Assembly: GCA_003255065.1 (NCBI GenBank)
Contig: QAOA01002492.1
Span: 173,828-237,827 of the forward strand
Reading direction: 5' to 3'
DNA from: Cercis canadensis
Lineage: Eukaryota; Streptophyta; Magnoliopsida; Fabales; Fabaceae
Length of the DNA: 64,000 nucleotides
Of this stretch, positions 34,551 through 46,957 are shown one piece after another (position 1 is the first letter of the stretch; the number at the start of each line of letters is the position of its first letter). The translations under genes and the position numbers were made by a program. Below the pieces are notes generated by a model. The model was not told the DNA's origin. It did not search any database and was given only the letters and a program-made list of their open reading frames with translations.

Positions 34551-35696
34551 TGATATTTACTTATTTTGGCCATAAGTTTCTTGCTTTGTTATTGCATTCT
34601 TACCCACATTTGAGTGATTTCGCTTAAATATGGTATTTAATCCCTATATTTGTCTTAACAGGTAATATTCTTGTTGTTCAAGCAAAAGGAATGATTTTGG
34701 GGAATTTCTGGAGCAAAGTGTAGAGAAAATAGTAAAGTATAAAGTTCAAACAAAGGACACAGCTTTGCACACGGCCATGTGTGTTCCCGTGTCAAGGTTC
34801 CAGAAGTATCTGTACAACTTGTTGAAGAACACAACCATGATTGTTGAAGGACACACTCGTGTTGGATGCCATGTTAGTTAGCCAAAGACCACCCTGAAGT
34901 AACATGCCAGTGAACACACCCTCTGCTAGAGAAGCATAGGCCATGTTGAGATGAACATGCCCTGAAGCTGAAGAGACACGGTCGTGTCTTAGGCCCTGTC
35001 TGCAGTCCAGAATTTTATTTAAGTGACATGCCTAGACCCATAAGTGAACACGGCCCATGTCTAGCCCGTGTTCAAATTATTGAAGGTTAACCCCAGGGTT
35101 CCAAACACTATATAAATGAACCTTAGAGTTAGGAAGAAAGGGGAACACATTGCGTTAGAGTTGGAAAGAAGGACAACAATCAGAATTTGAAGGTTTTTAA
35201 GAAGAAACAAGAGCGAGTTCTGGGGAATATAGAGAACTCAACCTTTCAAGGAATTCATGAGAATGAGCTCTCCTTATTCTTTTCCTTCTTCTATGTATTC
35301 TTTTAGTGCAATTCTTGTTACCATCATGAACTAATTCGTAAAGGTCTAGATAGGATGAACCTTAGAGTTGAATTTGTATTTTTCTTCTTAATTCAATGAG
35401 AATTACACCTTTCGCTTATTAGAATTATCTATGATTCTTATTTGTCATTAAATTAATGAAGCATGTCATTAGTTTAATACCATATTTCAGTTTATAGATT
35501 GAGAAATCGTAAATTGAACAGATCACTTATAGGCAATAAGATTTGCATGGAATCCTAAAGATAGGATCACATAAGTCTTCTAGTTAGGGTTAACCTTAAT
35601 ACCGGGAATTCACAGAACACAAACTAATGCATTTCTGGAGGTGTTGATTAGGAAGAGATTTCAATCAATCAACTGAGGAATAGTTGTCATATGACT
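34551..35696 (+). repeat. 3' LTR of element B, truncated
   Basis: It starts TGATATTTACTT and follows the 5' LTR closely to about 35696, then similarity stops abruptly and element C sequence begins. About 350-380 bp of the LTR end are missing, along with any target duplication. Confidence 0.88.
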
Positions 35697-37515
35697 TAAT
35701 TCACATAATCATCTCTAAGCATGCAGATCTCAAGTAAACTTGGCTATGTCTCAGTGATTCAGGAAATTCCAATAAAACAAGAGTTAACTTAAGAGCTGTA
35801 AACTAGTGAAAAAATAGTTTTATCATTGGCCTAAGGTTTTCAATCAAAAAATTTCACTCAATATTCTACTTTACAAACTCAAGAAAAACAATAATTAAAC
35901 ATAAAAACTACCTAGAAAGCATTTAAATATACCCATAATCGAAGTTAAATTCCCTATACAGCAGCTCAAAAAAATTATCCACTCCCAAACTTAAAGGAAA
36001 CATTGTCCTTAATGTTTAAAGCAAAGAAGAAAAATATAGGAGGACTTCCATGAGATGGAGGCGGATCACTCTGCATCATCATCATGTGGAGCTGTTAGGA
36101 GGGCACATTTCAACTAACCCAGTGTCAAGCTTAAATGGTCATGAAAGCTACCCAAAGGGGAGAGAAGTCACCTAGTAGTCAAGTGTTGATCCAATACCAA
36201 ATAACCAAAGCAAAGCTTACGTGCAATGTGTTATAGTGGAGGGGCATGAAAGTTGCCAAAATTTAGTATATGCACCAAGCTTACTAAGTGATGATTAAAT
36301 GTGTAAGCACTAGGCATAGATAGTCAACTAAGGGCATCATGCATGGCAAGTTATGGGCACATAGCAAGTGATTGCACTAGACAATAGAGCAATTCATGCA
36401 TAACATATTGGCAAATATTCACGGAGGCAAGTGAACCACCACATTGTGGGTTCATTACTATGTAATTGTGCTAAGTCTATATACAGGGAACAAGTCCTTC
36501 ATACTAGCAAGTAAAGGCAACATATCATGTAGGCATACTAGCAAAAGACAATTCGAGCACCATAGCAAGCAATTTCGAACCCATTCCTATACCAAAGGTC
36601 ATTCAAGCATTTTAACAAACATTTGGTAGGCACACCTCGAAATACAACATCTCAAGGCTAGTTCAATTATGTACTACCTCCATTTGACTAAATATCATCC
36701 AAGAATACTTAAACAAGATAAAGAAAGAGAAAAATACCTTGGAAGAGCAAAAATTGGAAGACCCCTTAATGGACTGAGTTGACTCGGTGGGTGGGTGATT
36801 TGTGTGCTTGAAGGTAAGTTATGGTGTGGTGAGTGAAGAATGTTGAAAGAAAGAGTTAGAGAGGGGGGCTGCGTGAATGGTGATGGGAGAAAGGAAGATA
36901 TTTTTGTGAAGAGGGCAAGAAGACCCCAAAATGCACATTTTGTCTAATGGGCTTTTTTTTTTTTTTTTTTTTAGGGGGACGGGCGCCCCAGCACTTAGGC
37001 TTTGCCCTGGACTCCAAATTTTGACGAATTTAAGGGCCTAGGCGCTCCATTTTGGCGCCTAGGCACCCAGTCTCTATCCTAATGCTTGATTTTGCTATTT
37101 CTTTCTAGGTTTGACATATTAGAGCCCCCAGATTTGATTCAAATCCCTGAAAACAAACTTATCAAAGATAAAAGTTATGAACTTTAAGCCTAGAACATAA
37201 AAATTAAACACTCAAACATAAAAACAAAATAACACATCTAAGCAAGAATTAAGAGAAAGGGTTTAGAAAGGTTGGGTTGCCTCCCAAGTAGTGCTTGTTT
37301 TATAGTCCACAACTTGACTATCTCTAGAATAAATTAACCAGGATAAAAAATAACAGTGGAGGACTTTTGGAATTTTATTCTACTATCTCTTTGAGCTTTA
37401 GATTGTTGGTCGTTCTTTTTTTAGCTCCAAACTTTGTTTCCATCTCCAAAGCAAGAAGATTTTCTGAGATGCTCCAAAAGAATATATTTGAAGGATGGCT
37501 TCTTCTTCTTGTTTT
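35697..37515 (-). mobile_element. Element C 3' region after the pol deletion
   Basis: On the minus strand the protease frame ends near 37517, and by about 37275 the post-integrase signature GGGAGGCAACCC appears, so RT to integrase is missing. A first G-rich-tract analogue (CAATGTTTCCTTTAAGTTTGGGAG) lies at about 35985-36012. A T run with GGCGCC-rich text at 36950-37080 resembles the LTR word composition. No reading frame is supported. Element B follows at 35696. Confidence 0.65.
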
Positions 37516-37516
37516 T

Positions 37517-38952
37517 CTAATGAGACTCAGCTTTAGGCAAAGGTCTAGCCATTGGCTTATTGGGAATTTTCTCATCTTGGACCCCTAAGTTAGGAGGCTT
37601 CTCCTTATTTGACGTCCCCATGGTGTGAGCTTCAATTGGGTCCTGCAATTTAATGCTTCTAGTTATAGTGTCAATTTTACAACAGACACTCACTTCATCT
37701 AGATGCTTTATTTCTTTGAAAACCTTGAAGGACACTTGATCACCTTGCGCTCTCAGAGTAAGTTGGCCTTTTTGCATATCAATGAGAGCTTTCCTAGTTG
37801 CTAAAAATGGATGACCAAGAATGATTGAGAGTTCTTGGTTCTCCTCCATGTCAAGCACAATAGAATTCGTGGGGAAGTTGAACTTGTCCACTTTCACCAG
37901 TACATCCTCCAAGATTCCCCTTAGATACTTGATTGATCTATCCACCAATATCAAGAAGATGGAGGTTGGCTTTACTTCTCCTATATCCAATTTCTTAAAA
38001 ACAGAAAGAGACATAAGGTTAATACTAGCACTAAGATCACAAAGTGTCTTGCCAAAAGATATGGCCAATAGTGCAAGGAATATTAAAACTCCTTAGATAT
38101 AATAATTTTGGTGGCAATTTCTTTTGTAAGATTGCACTGCACTCCTCAATAAGTGCCACAGTTTCAAAGTCTTCTAGCTTTCTTTTGTTAGACAGAATGT
38201 CTTTCATAAATTTGACATAGCTGGGCATTTGCTCAAGAGCATCTACAAATGGGATGTTGATGTGTAGTTTTTTGAACACCTCCAAAAATTTAGAGAATTG
38301 ATTATCTAGCTTCTTCTTTTGGAACATTTGAGGGAAAGGAAGAGATGGAACATAAGGTGGAGGATTATCTGGAAATAACTTAGATGTCTTCTTCACATAT
38401 TTCACAAGTGGTTCCACTGGGGTGTTTTCCTTTGTCTTAGGCTCAATTGACTTAATGACCACCTTTTTTGCAACTTCAAATGGTTCATCTAAGGTCTTAC
38501 CATTACGAAGAGTGATAACCATTACATGCTCTTTAGGATTCACCTCTGTATCGCTAAGCAAAGACCTATGTTGTTTGGTATTAAGTATGTTAGATAATTG
38601 ACCCATTTGTACTTCCAAATTTCAAATGGAGGCATCTTTTCTTGCCATAAACTGACTGGTGTTTATTGTTAACTGGGCAAGAGCGTCTTCCAAAAAAACC
38701 TTAGGTGGTGGTGGTGGATCTTGCACTGGTGCTTGAGCAGAATTTTGATTGTTTCTCCAAGAAAAATTTAGGTAATTTTTCCACCCTGGATTATATGTGT
38801 AAGAGTAAGGGTTGTTATGCCTACTTGGGTTTCCCACAAAGTGTGCTTCTTCTGACTAAGATGGAGAGAAAGAGTTACCAACTTGGCAATCTGTGCTAGT
38901 AAGAGGTCCACCATAGCGGTCACAAATATCAGAAGGAGAATGGATGACATTG
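37517..38952 (-). pseudogene. Element C gag C-terminus and aspartic protease, broken
   Basis: Reading leftward: a zinc-knuckle-like CDRYGG...STDCQ block (about 38900), NPYSYTYNPGWKNYLNFSW, a Pro-rich patch, then FEVAKK and FLEVFKKLHINIPFVDALEQMPSYVKFMKDIL. The protease includes FGKTLCDLSASINLMSLS (active-site D-L-S variant) and SIILGHPFLATRKALID. Frames change near 38620 and 38050, and a stop lies near 38855. The DLSA motif differs from the DLGA of element B at the residue normally Gly. Confidence 0.85.
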
Positions 38953-38957
38953 ACATT

Positions 38958-41900
38958 TGTCACAACGTACCCGAAGGTCACTATGACGCGGATGACGAAC
39001 TTAAAGAAAAAGATTTATTTTCGAAAGAAAACTTGGACTTGCCACCAATTGTATTAGGAAAATGGGGGACAATTGGAAAACCTTTTTTTTAATAAAAAAA
39101 AAAAAACAATGGTCTACGAACTAGAGAGGGTTCGGGAGCCTGTTTATGCGTGGGGAAGGTGTTAGGCACCCTACAGCATCTGTCTAAAGACAATTACCCT
39201 AAATTAATTATGCAAATATAATATGGCCAAAATATGTATTTTATTTACCCCAGAATACTGAATGATTACAATAATATTTGACAAAAATAAAAACAAAGAA
39301 TTTAAACGTGCAATGCATGATTTCTCTACCAAGACCTAAATCCTTCCACCCTTTCATCATATAAAGCGATCGTCTAGGGTAGCGCTACCTTCACCTAGAT
39401 TGGATAGAGAAAGGCATCCCATATAGGACTGATTCACCCTATTCTCCCATGATAAGTGAAGGGACATGCAGATATTATGTGACACAATGCATGGTTTTAA
39501 GTATTACAAAACTTGTCTCAAAATCTAGGTGTTGAGAAATCTTAATTTACATCAAAAAAATAAAAATGAGATAAATAAAACATCATTCTTGCTCCAAGCT
39601 TGCAGCTAGGTATCTTCCGGTTGGGCCTTCCAATTTGCTCATTCTCATAATTACCATGAGTTATATCCAAAGATGCTCATAAATACACCAAAACACAAGC
39701 TAGACAAGACTTAAGACTTAAAAGAAATCTAGCTAAGTGACCCACACATTTAATCTCCACATGCTTCAAATGGAATAATCCAAAATCATCCAAAAATTCA
39801 CAATCAAACCCTAAACAACCCTTAGAATAGTGCAAACAATGCATGAGAACTAAACCCAAAACAGCCCCCAACTAATATTCAATACAGCACCCAAACTAAC
39901 CTAGTAAATAGCCTCCAAAATAGTTAAAAAAGTGTAAGTAATAAAGCCCGAATAACATATCAAACAAACCCAAACAACAGTGCAAAAAGTAAAGAAAATA
40001 AAACCAAAACATCATGGCAAGTAGTCCAATGAATTAGTGCAGAAACAACATAAGAAATAAGTCTAGAAACAGTCCTTGAACGAAAAGTAAACAAGCGCCA
40101 AAACTTGTTCAAGAGTGCAAAGAATAAAGAAACAGAGGAAAGATCCCAACATGGTCACAAGGCTACGCCTAAACATAGCAAACTTTGAAAGAAAACTAAA
40201 AACACATGCCAAGGGATTTGCCCCTGAAACTTTTACACAAGAAAGGCCAATGTGTCCCAGTTCCAATAAAACAAATGGCAATTACTTTCAAGCTCCGTAG
40301 CTCCAAAAGAAAATAAAATACTAAGTGCTGTCAAAGAAGATCAGCAGGCCTGACAATGCAGAAAAATGACCAACTTTAAATTCAAACTGGTAACAGGGGA
40401 GACATGCAAAAAATCTAAAAATTACACACATTGAAGACATACATCTCCCGGTTCTAACGGGACAAGAAGCACTCAGATAAGAGCTATGTAGCTCAGTCTA
40501 GAAAAAAATGATCGAGCCCTGCCAGAGCTGTCTAACAGCATCCAAGAATGAGACATACATGACTTTGTTTATATTTTGTGTCAAGGAAAATGCAACAACA
40601 TAAAAAATCACAGCAAGTAAAGTGGTGAAATGATAAGCCTAATGTATTTCTTACGGCACATACCAAACGGGAAAGCACCCATATTCTCACAAACAAGTGA
40701 TAAAGCCAATAAAAACATTTTTTCTCTTAGCCATTAAAAATAGAAAAACAGTCCAGTACAAGACAAATCTCCCTTTCAATCAAGTCTAATGGAACAAAAG
40801 TTAACAGCATCAATAGAGAGCCCAAACAACCAAGAAACATGAGCCAAAATAGCCCCATGACTTAGCCAAAAACAATGCAAGAAAGACATGGAAACAAAAT
40901 CAGGACAGCAACCAACTCAACCTAAACAACCGCCAATCCTACCTCTACATTCAGAAATTACTCTCGATTTTTGGTCAAAACAACCAACAAAAGAATACTA
41001 AAACAATGAATCATCCACTTTGCAACTAAACCAAGACAGGGGAAAAAAAAACAAGTGCATCAAGAAGAGAACCAACAAGAGCAATTTCTATTTCCAAATA
41101 TGACAGCTTATATTCATACCCAACCACAAAACAAAAAAAAAAGTATCAATCAAAGTAACAGCCATTGGCACCATATTTAAGCAACATAAACCATAAACTC
41201 AACCAAACTCCATGCCATTATCATGAGGACAAGCAGAGGATACTTAAGAATTAAATCAAAGGTAATCCATAGCAATAACTCCCTATTTGACTCTCCAAAA
41301 TGGAAGGGNAGCAATTTCTATTTCCAAATATGACAGCTTATATTCATACCCAACCACAAAAAATAAAAAAAAGTATCAATCAAAGTAACAGCCATTGGCA
41401 CCATATTTAAGCAACATAAACCATAAACTCAACCAAACTCCATGCCATTATCATGAGGACAAGCAGAGGATACTTAAGAATTAAATCAAAGGTAATCCAT
41501 AGCAATAACTCCCTATTTGACTCTCCAAAATGGAAGGGAAAAAGAGATATAATCTTGCTATTAATTCTTTAAACATAGTAGAGACAAAGAGATTAATAAT
41601 TAGGGCTTCAATCTCATACTTAAGACCTAGAACCAGAATCATGAATCACAAGAGATGAGTTAAAATCCATGACATCAAAATTTAAACTCAAACCCAAACA
41701 TACATACAATTATCTTGAGTGAAATAAAAACAATCGAAACAAGTAAGAACAAAACTCTAGCATAGTTAGCAAACTTCAGCAGTAAAGCATCGAAGGAAAA
41801 TAAAGTAGAAAAAAATCAGAACAGCAAACTATCTCTTGATAAATCAATTCCTTACCCAAAAATTTCAATACATGACATGAAGTATCAATATAACCCAATT

Positions 41901-42627
41901 TCACCACCGTCACTCATTCAATGAAAGGGGAAAGAAGTCATACCAGAATGGAGATACTATCGATGGAGTGTGAGCCAATTCTTTGCTCTCCAAAAATGGT
42001 TTCTGCTCTCTCCTTCCTCTGGTTCTGCTCACTTGCGTTTCTGGTCTCACTGTAGCCCTCCTTTCTCCTTGCTCAAAAATTGGTTTCTGCTCTCTTCCTC
42101 TCAAAAACTGTTTCTGCCCCTCTTGCTGAATGGTTTCCTCTCTTCTTCTATGCGTATAATTCCCCCCTCTCTCCCAGATATTTTCTCTTCTATTTTGGTT
42201 TCCTTATCTTCCCTCAAACTGCTGCCCTCTCTTTTTTTTTTTTTAATTGACATTGTTTATTTGTTTACTTATTTATTTAAAAGAAAGGATAATTCATGGC
42301 TTGGACCAATGGGGAGAGAAGGAAATCTACGCCTTGCTCTCCTATTGGCTCTCTTAGATTCAATGATGCAAAAATTAATTCATAAAATTAATTTATATTT
42401 TTTATCTACTATTTACAAAAATTAAAAAAACAAAATATGAGCCAAATGAACTTAAATAAAAATGGGCTAAGTTGATAATGGATTGGGCTTAGGTTTTTTT
42501 TATTCATTACAAAAGCCCAAATAACAAAATAAAAATCACTAAGTAAAAATTAAGAATTTATCTCTTTTTTTTTTCTGCAAACATTTTTAAACCATGAAAA
42601 AGACCCGAACAAAATATGGTGTCTACA
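38958..42627 (-). mobile_element. Element D: 3.7-kb LTR-like insertion in gag of C, ACATT target duplication
   Basis: The ends are TGTCACAACG (left, plus strand) and GGTGTCTACA (right), that is TGTAGACACC...CGTTGTGACA on the minus strand, with the TG/CA ends of an LTR. A perfect ACATT flanks it (38953-38957 and 42628-42632). Gag of element C continues on both sides. There is no second LTR inside, no primer site, and no frame of retroviral type. The apparent length includes a 229-bp assembly duplication at the N at 41309. It is either an unusually long solo LTR or a long terminal derivative of a LARD-type element. Orientation is inferred from the TGTAGACACC start. Confidence 0.8.
41080..41538. 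other. Assembly duplication around N at 41309
   Basis: 41080-41308 and 41310-41538, 229 bp each, almost identical. Confidence 0.92.
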
Positions 42628-42632
42628 ACATT

Positions 42633-43454
42633 CATAGAGCTTAACTGCTTAGAAATGGAATCCATTTTAGCAAACAGAGATGTAAGAATATCAACCTCAT
42701 GAACCCCAAGTACCTTGCATGGTGCAAACCTCTTAGTAGACCATTGATAGGCATTAGCAGCCATCTCCTCTAACTAGTCATTACCATCTTCATATGTCTT
42801 TCTCATTAAGGACCCATATGCAGTTGCATTAACTAGTGTCTTGGTTGAACTTGTTAACCCATTGTAGAAGGTCTGTAGTTTCAACGAATTAGGAAGTCCA
42901 TGGTGGGGGCATCTACGAAGTAATTCTTTATACCTTTCCCAAGCCTCCTGAAGTGACTCCATGTCTTGTTGATTGAATGTAATGATATCATTCTTCATCT
43001 TGGTAGTCTTAGCAGATGGAAAGAATTTAGCTAAGAATTTTTGTTCCAAGATATCCCAAGTAGTGATGGTTACCACTGGCAAAGACTGCAACCAAGACTT
43101 GGCTTTATCCCTTAGTGAGAATGGAAAAAGACAAAGTCGAACAATATCATCAGAAGCACCATTATGCTTAAATTTATCACATATCTCCAAGAAATCAACA
43201 ATGTGAGCATGTGGATCTTCACTAGCTAATACACTGAATTGGGCCGATTGAACCATGTGAATAAATACAGGCTTTATTTCAAAGGTGTTGGCTTGAATTG
43301 TAGGTCACCTTATACCAAATGTGGTATTTGTGACTAAAGGAATAGCGTAGTCATGTAGTCTGGTAAATTCTCTCTTCTCCTTTCTATTCTTTTGACAAGT
43401 CTTCTTAATCTCAAAATCAAATGGGAATAAAGAGTTGCTTCTAGCTTTTCTCAT
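42633..43454 (-). pseudogene. Element C gag N-terminal part
   Basis: A start at about 43454 opens MRKARSNSLFPF; after one stop near 43307 the frame is open for 160 codons (43256-42774). It holds [18 protein letters not shown], then [34 protein letters not shown] and [12 protein letters not shown], the retrotransposon gag domain. A further block (SISKQLSSMNVVD) runs into the insertion of element D at 42632. It aligns with gag of element B block by block. Confidence 0.88.
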
Positions 43455-43572
43455 ACACCAAAAGAAAATCTCCTGAAAGTGTAGGCAAAATAAATATTTA
43501 AAATAACTAAATGAAAATCAACGATTAGATTAAAATAGGAATTACTGAGTATCGATATTAATAAACAATTAA

Positions 43573-43590
43573 TCCCCGACAACGACGCCA
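43573..43590 (-). promoter_or_regulatory. Primer binding site of element C (tRNA-Asp type)
   Basis: On the minus strand this is TGGCGTCGTTGTCGGGGA, differing from the element B site at one more position. It lies 9 bases inside the 5' LTR. Confidence 0.9.
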
Positions 43591-43599
43591 AAAACTTCT

Positions 43600-44781
43600 T
43601 GTGAGAAAACGAAGTGCAAGTGCATGCTCATTCCTAATTTTCTTAATCTAGATTTATCTTTCTAATTGCTAGGTAAGATTCCCTAATTTATTTATTAGCC
43701 TTTCCCAAGGTATAATAAAAATATTTCCAAGTTATGAACCCACTATATTCCTATGTGAATTACAAATAACTAGAAAATTCATTCAATTCTATTGATCTCT
43801 TTAATTGACTACACAGGCTATGAAGGTATATCCCTATCCTACATGCAACCTATGGTATTTATCCCACTAAATTAGACACACAAATTTCCTTCTGGTCTCA
43901 TTGTGATTAACTCATCAATTAATTGGTAATCAGACAATTAGAAGCATGAAGAACAGAGATGAATACTCAAATAGAAAAGATAAATCATAGATTAATTCTA
44001 AAAGGAATTACAACCGTTCATAGTTAGGCTGCATCATAGCCTTAGAAAGAAATTAGTTCATGACAGTAAAATAAAACATAATTGATGAAATTCTAGACAT
44101 AGATGAGAAGAAAGAAGAATAAAACTCTGAGTAGAAGCTCATATTTGCTATCACCAATCCTTGTTCCAATCCTTGTCTTGCCTCTTCTCTGCTCTCCAAA
44201 AAGTCTAAAAGTTCTAAGTTCTAAAACTTAAAAGTCCTATTTATACTACTTTGCATAAATCCTATTTAAATTAGGAAACAACTCTATGTGTATGAAAAAT
44301 AAAGCAATGGTGCTTGGGCTCTTGGGAAGGAGAGCTGGGGCGCTTGGGACTGATGAATAATGGCCTGGTGTCCGAAACGAGAAGTTGGGGCGCTACTTTA
44401 TGGGTGCAAGGGCCCTGCTTTCCTGTCCTCTAGCGCTTGGACTATCACTCATGGGCGCTGGGGCCCTTACATGCTAGTGGAAAGTGACTTTCTTCTGCCT
44501 GGTGTGTGTGGCAAGCGCTGGGGCTCTAGTTTATAACAGTTGGGGCGCTGCTTTACTTGGTTTAGGCGCTAGGGCTTTTGCTTTCAAGAGCCGCAGCCTT
44601 TGCTTTCTGTCATGTGCACAAATTCTTGCACTTTTTTCACTTTAATTTGCATAGTCTTCATATCTTAATTAAACCTACACAAGTAGCAAAAATATATTAT
44701 TTAATACTCAAAGTACTCAATAAACAATACAAAACATTAAGCTAAAAGTACAGAAAGACTAGATATAAAATCTACTCAGCA
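43600..44781 (-). repeat. 5' LTR of element C
   Basis: On the minus strand it runs from TGCTGAGTAG at 44781 to ...CTCACA at 43600. Length 1182 bp, shorter than the 3' LTR because of a deletion of about 160 bp near its inner end (around 43625). Otherwise the two are collinear with many point differences. Confidence 0.85.
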
Positions 44782-46543
44782 GGCATAAATAGAAAATTCA
44801 CTCTTGGGAGCTTTTTTATTTGTTTTTAATGTATATTTAGAACTGCATAACCTTGAATAGAAATTATTTTGAAATCTAGGAGCTGACAGTCAACCTACTT
44901 CCGTTCTTCATGTATACAATTGGAAGTGTAATTTTATTTGCCCCATCAGTTTATAAAGAATTTAGATCATGAATGGATGTGGGCCTCATTAAAATAGGTG
45001 GCATGTGAGGCTTATTGATTGAAGTGCTTCTTTTGGAGTAAAATTCAAATCCTACTTATCTTGGTGTGGTGGTTTTGAAGTGAAATCCAAGTTTGGCTTA
45101 TTTTGATTTGATGGTTTTAGAGTGAAAATCAAATTCTATTTATTTTGATGGAGTCCACATTAATTTTTCATTTAAATTCATTATAAACTGTTAATGCAAA
45201 TAACATTACTCCAATTGAAAAGACATCTTAGGAATTGAATCTCCTAGTCAATACCAAATATCACTGGCATGAAAATTCATCGCCAACAGATTTACTGAAA
45301 GCTAATTTTGAGGGATGAAGGCTTTGTTAGTTGTTATCACCATTTCTATTTTGTTGAAAACGTAGTGGATTACTTGCATGTAGACAGAATCCTTTTACAG
45401 GAAAGATATATGTTGGTGACCTATTTTTAGTCTAGTACACATATTCCCTAATGAAGTGAACAGTTTGAGGATGGGATCATAGGATTTAAATCTATGAGAG
45501 ACACTTGTAATCTAATTGTCAGATTATTAGGGTGAAATGGATTATTGCTCAATGTATGGTCATTGGTATTATCCTTAATGAAGTGAACAGGTTGAGGATG
45601 GGATAACAGGATTTAAATCTATCAGGGACTCTTGTTATCTAATTGTCAGTATACTAGGATGAAATAGATAATTGCTCAATGTATAGTCTATTTGGTATTA
45701 TGACTACCGTTATTAGAGCTGACTAAACATTGGTTTGGTGGAAGCTTTGAGTCATTAGGTCATTGGTTCAGCTTGTTGGTTAGTGATCAAAGATACTATC
45801 TAGATAGCTAAGCATGCTATTTAAATGAATTTATGATTTTATGTGGTAACTTATTTGAACATTCACAAATTCATGCTTCATACATCAAAGTATTTATTAC
45901 AGCATAGATGGAATTGGAGATTTATGTCGGGGATTCACTGGGTATTTTTCAAATTGAAGAATTAAATATCGCGAGATGAAAGCATCTTGAAGTTTTGCAG
46001 AGTCAATAGCTTGTTCTTTCAAAGTTCAAATCAGCAATGAGCAGTATTGTTGAAATATGTGAGTGAGCCTAGTCCAAATCTTCATGTTGTGGGAGAGTGT
46101 TGTCTTCATACATGTGAGATATAAAGTTGAGTATGCCACTTCTGTCTAAAATGTCTAAGGCATTTGGACTTGTGTCACTCTTATTTTATATATTCTTAGT
46201 TTTGCTCATCTTTAACCAATGTGGAACTTGCTCCCACTCTTCTACATTTTCTAACAAGTATCAATTATTCACTTCAAGAGTATTTGGCATTTTGGTAATT
46301 GTTGTCATGCTTTGTGGTTGAAGACATATTTAACAACTTTCTTTAAGTTTGTTTGAAGGTCTTCCTCTCTTCTAGAGTATTATGTTCTGGGGTAACATAA
46401 TTTAATGGTCATAGAACAAATTCAGATTTGCTTAAATATGTCATAAACTTGTTGTCTTCTTGTCTTCTCCCTAAAACTAGGGTGGGATATAAGGGGATTG
46501 CTGTATAATAGAAGGCAGTGTTTAAGGGAACATCAAAATCATT
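44782..46543 (+). other. SGR2-like intron between element C and the tandem repeat
   Basis: No coding block was seen. It includes the 127-bp duplication at 45449-45702. Confidence 0.6.
45449..45702 (+). repeat. Two-copy 127-bp tandem repeat
   Basis: The unit starting TAATGAAGTGAACAG occurs at 45449 and 45576. Copies differ at many positions, so the duplication is not recent. Confidence 0.85.
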
Positions 46544-46921
46544 TTCTAGAAAGAGTGTATGAGTCAATTTGTAGTTTGCATTTCAATATAAATACAAATG
46601 TAGGTTGTGTTCAATATGTTTTTCAGTGAATATTTCTCTTTTCCCTTACTTTTCTCTCAAGCCTCTTCCTCTCTATCTCTCTTTCTATATATATATATAT
46701 ATATATATATATCTATGGTAACCATAACCTAGTCAAAAATAGGAAAAGAAAAAAGAAAACTCTACTGCTTTTTAGTCTCATTTTCTAGAAAGAATGTATG
46801 AGTTAATTTGTAGTTTGTATTTCAATATAAATACAGATGTAGGTTGTGTTCAATATGCTTTTCAGTGAATATTTCTCTTTTCCCTTACTTTTCTCTCAAG
46901 CCTCTTCCTCTCTCTCTCTCT

Positions 46922-46957
<36 letters not shown>

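Larger units (their letters stand above)
22327..35696 (+). mobile_element. Element B: Athila-like Ty3/gypsy element with extra 3' ORF, decayed
   Basis: The order is 5' LTR (22327-23820), tRNA-Asp primer site, gag, protease, RT, RNase H, integrase, an Athila-type extra ORF, polypurine tract, and a 3' LTR truncated at 35696. Gag is interrupted by solo LTR E. Every domain carries stops, many of them TAG where relatives have Gln or Trp codons, suggesting decay by cytosine deamination. B lies in the 3' non-coding region of element C, in opposite orientation, so it is younger than C. Five bases before the 5' LTR read CCCAT; the right partner is lost with the truncated LTR end. Confidence 0.9.
20238..44781 (-). 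mobile_element. Element C: nested-in Ty3/gypsy element lacking RT, RNase H and integrase
   Basis: Minus-strand gypsy element with a 5' LTR at 43600-44781, a tRNA-Asp-type primer site at 43573-43590, gag, protease, 3' non-coding DNA, a polypurine tract near 21583-21600 and a 3' LTR at 20238-21582. It now spans 24.5 kb because element B (22327-35696) sits in its 3' part and element D (38958-42627) in its gag. Without these it would be about 7.5 kb. Protease is followed almost directly by the post-integrase sequence at about 37270, so RT, RNase H and integrase were lost by internal deletion. No clear target duplication was found (ACTGT against GGCAT), perhaps because of border errors or age. Confidence 0.82.

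Noticed and set aside
22327..35696. Elements B and C as one large retroelement
   Set aside because: They have opposite orientations, different LTRs, and separate primer sites and gag genes; nesting explains the order.
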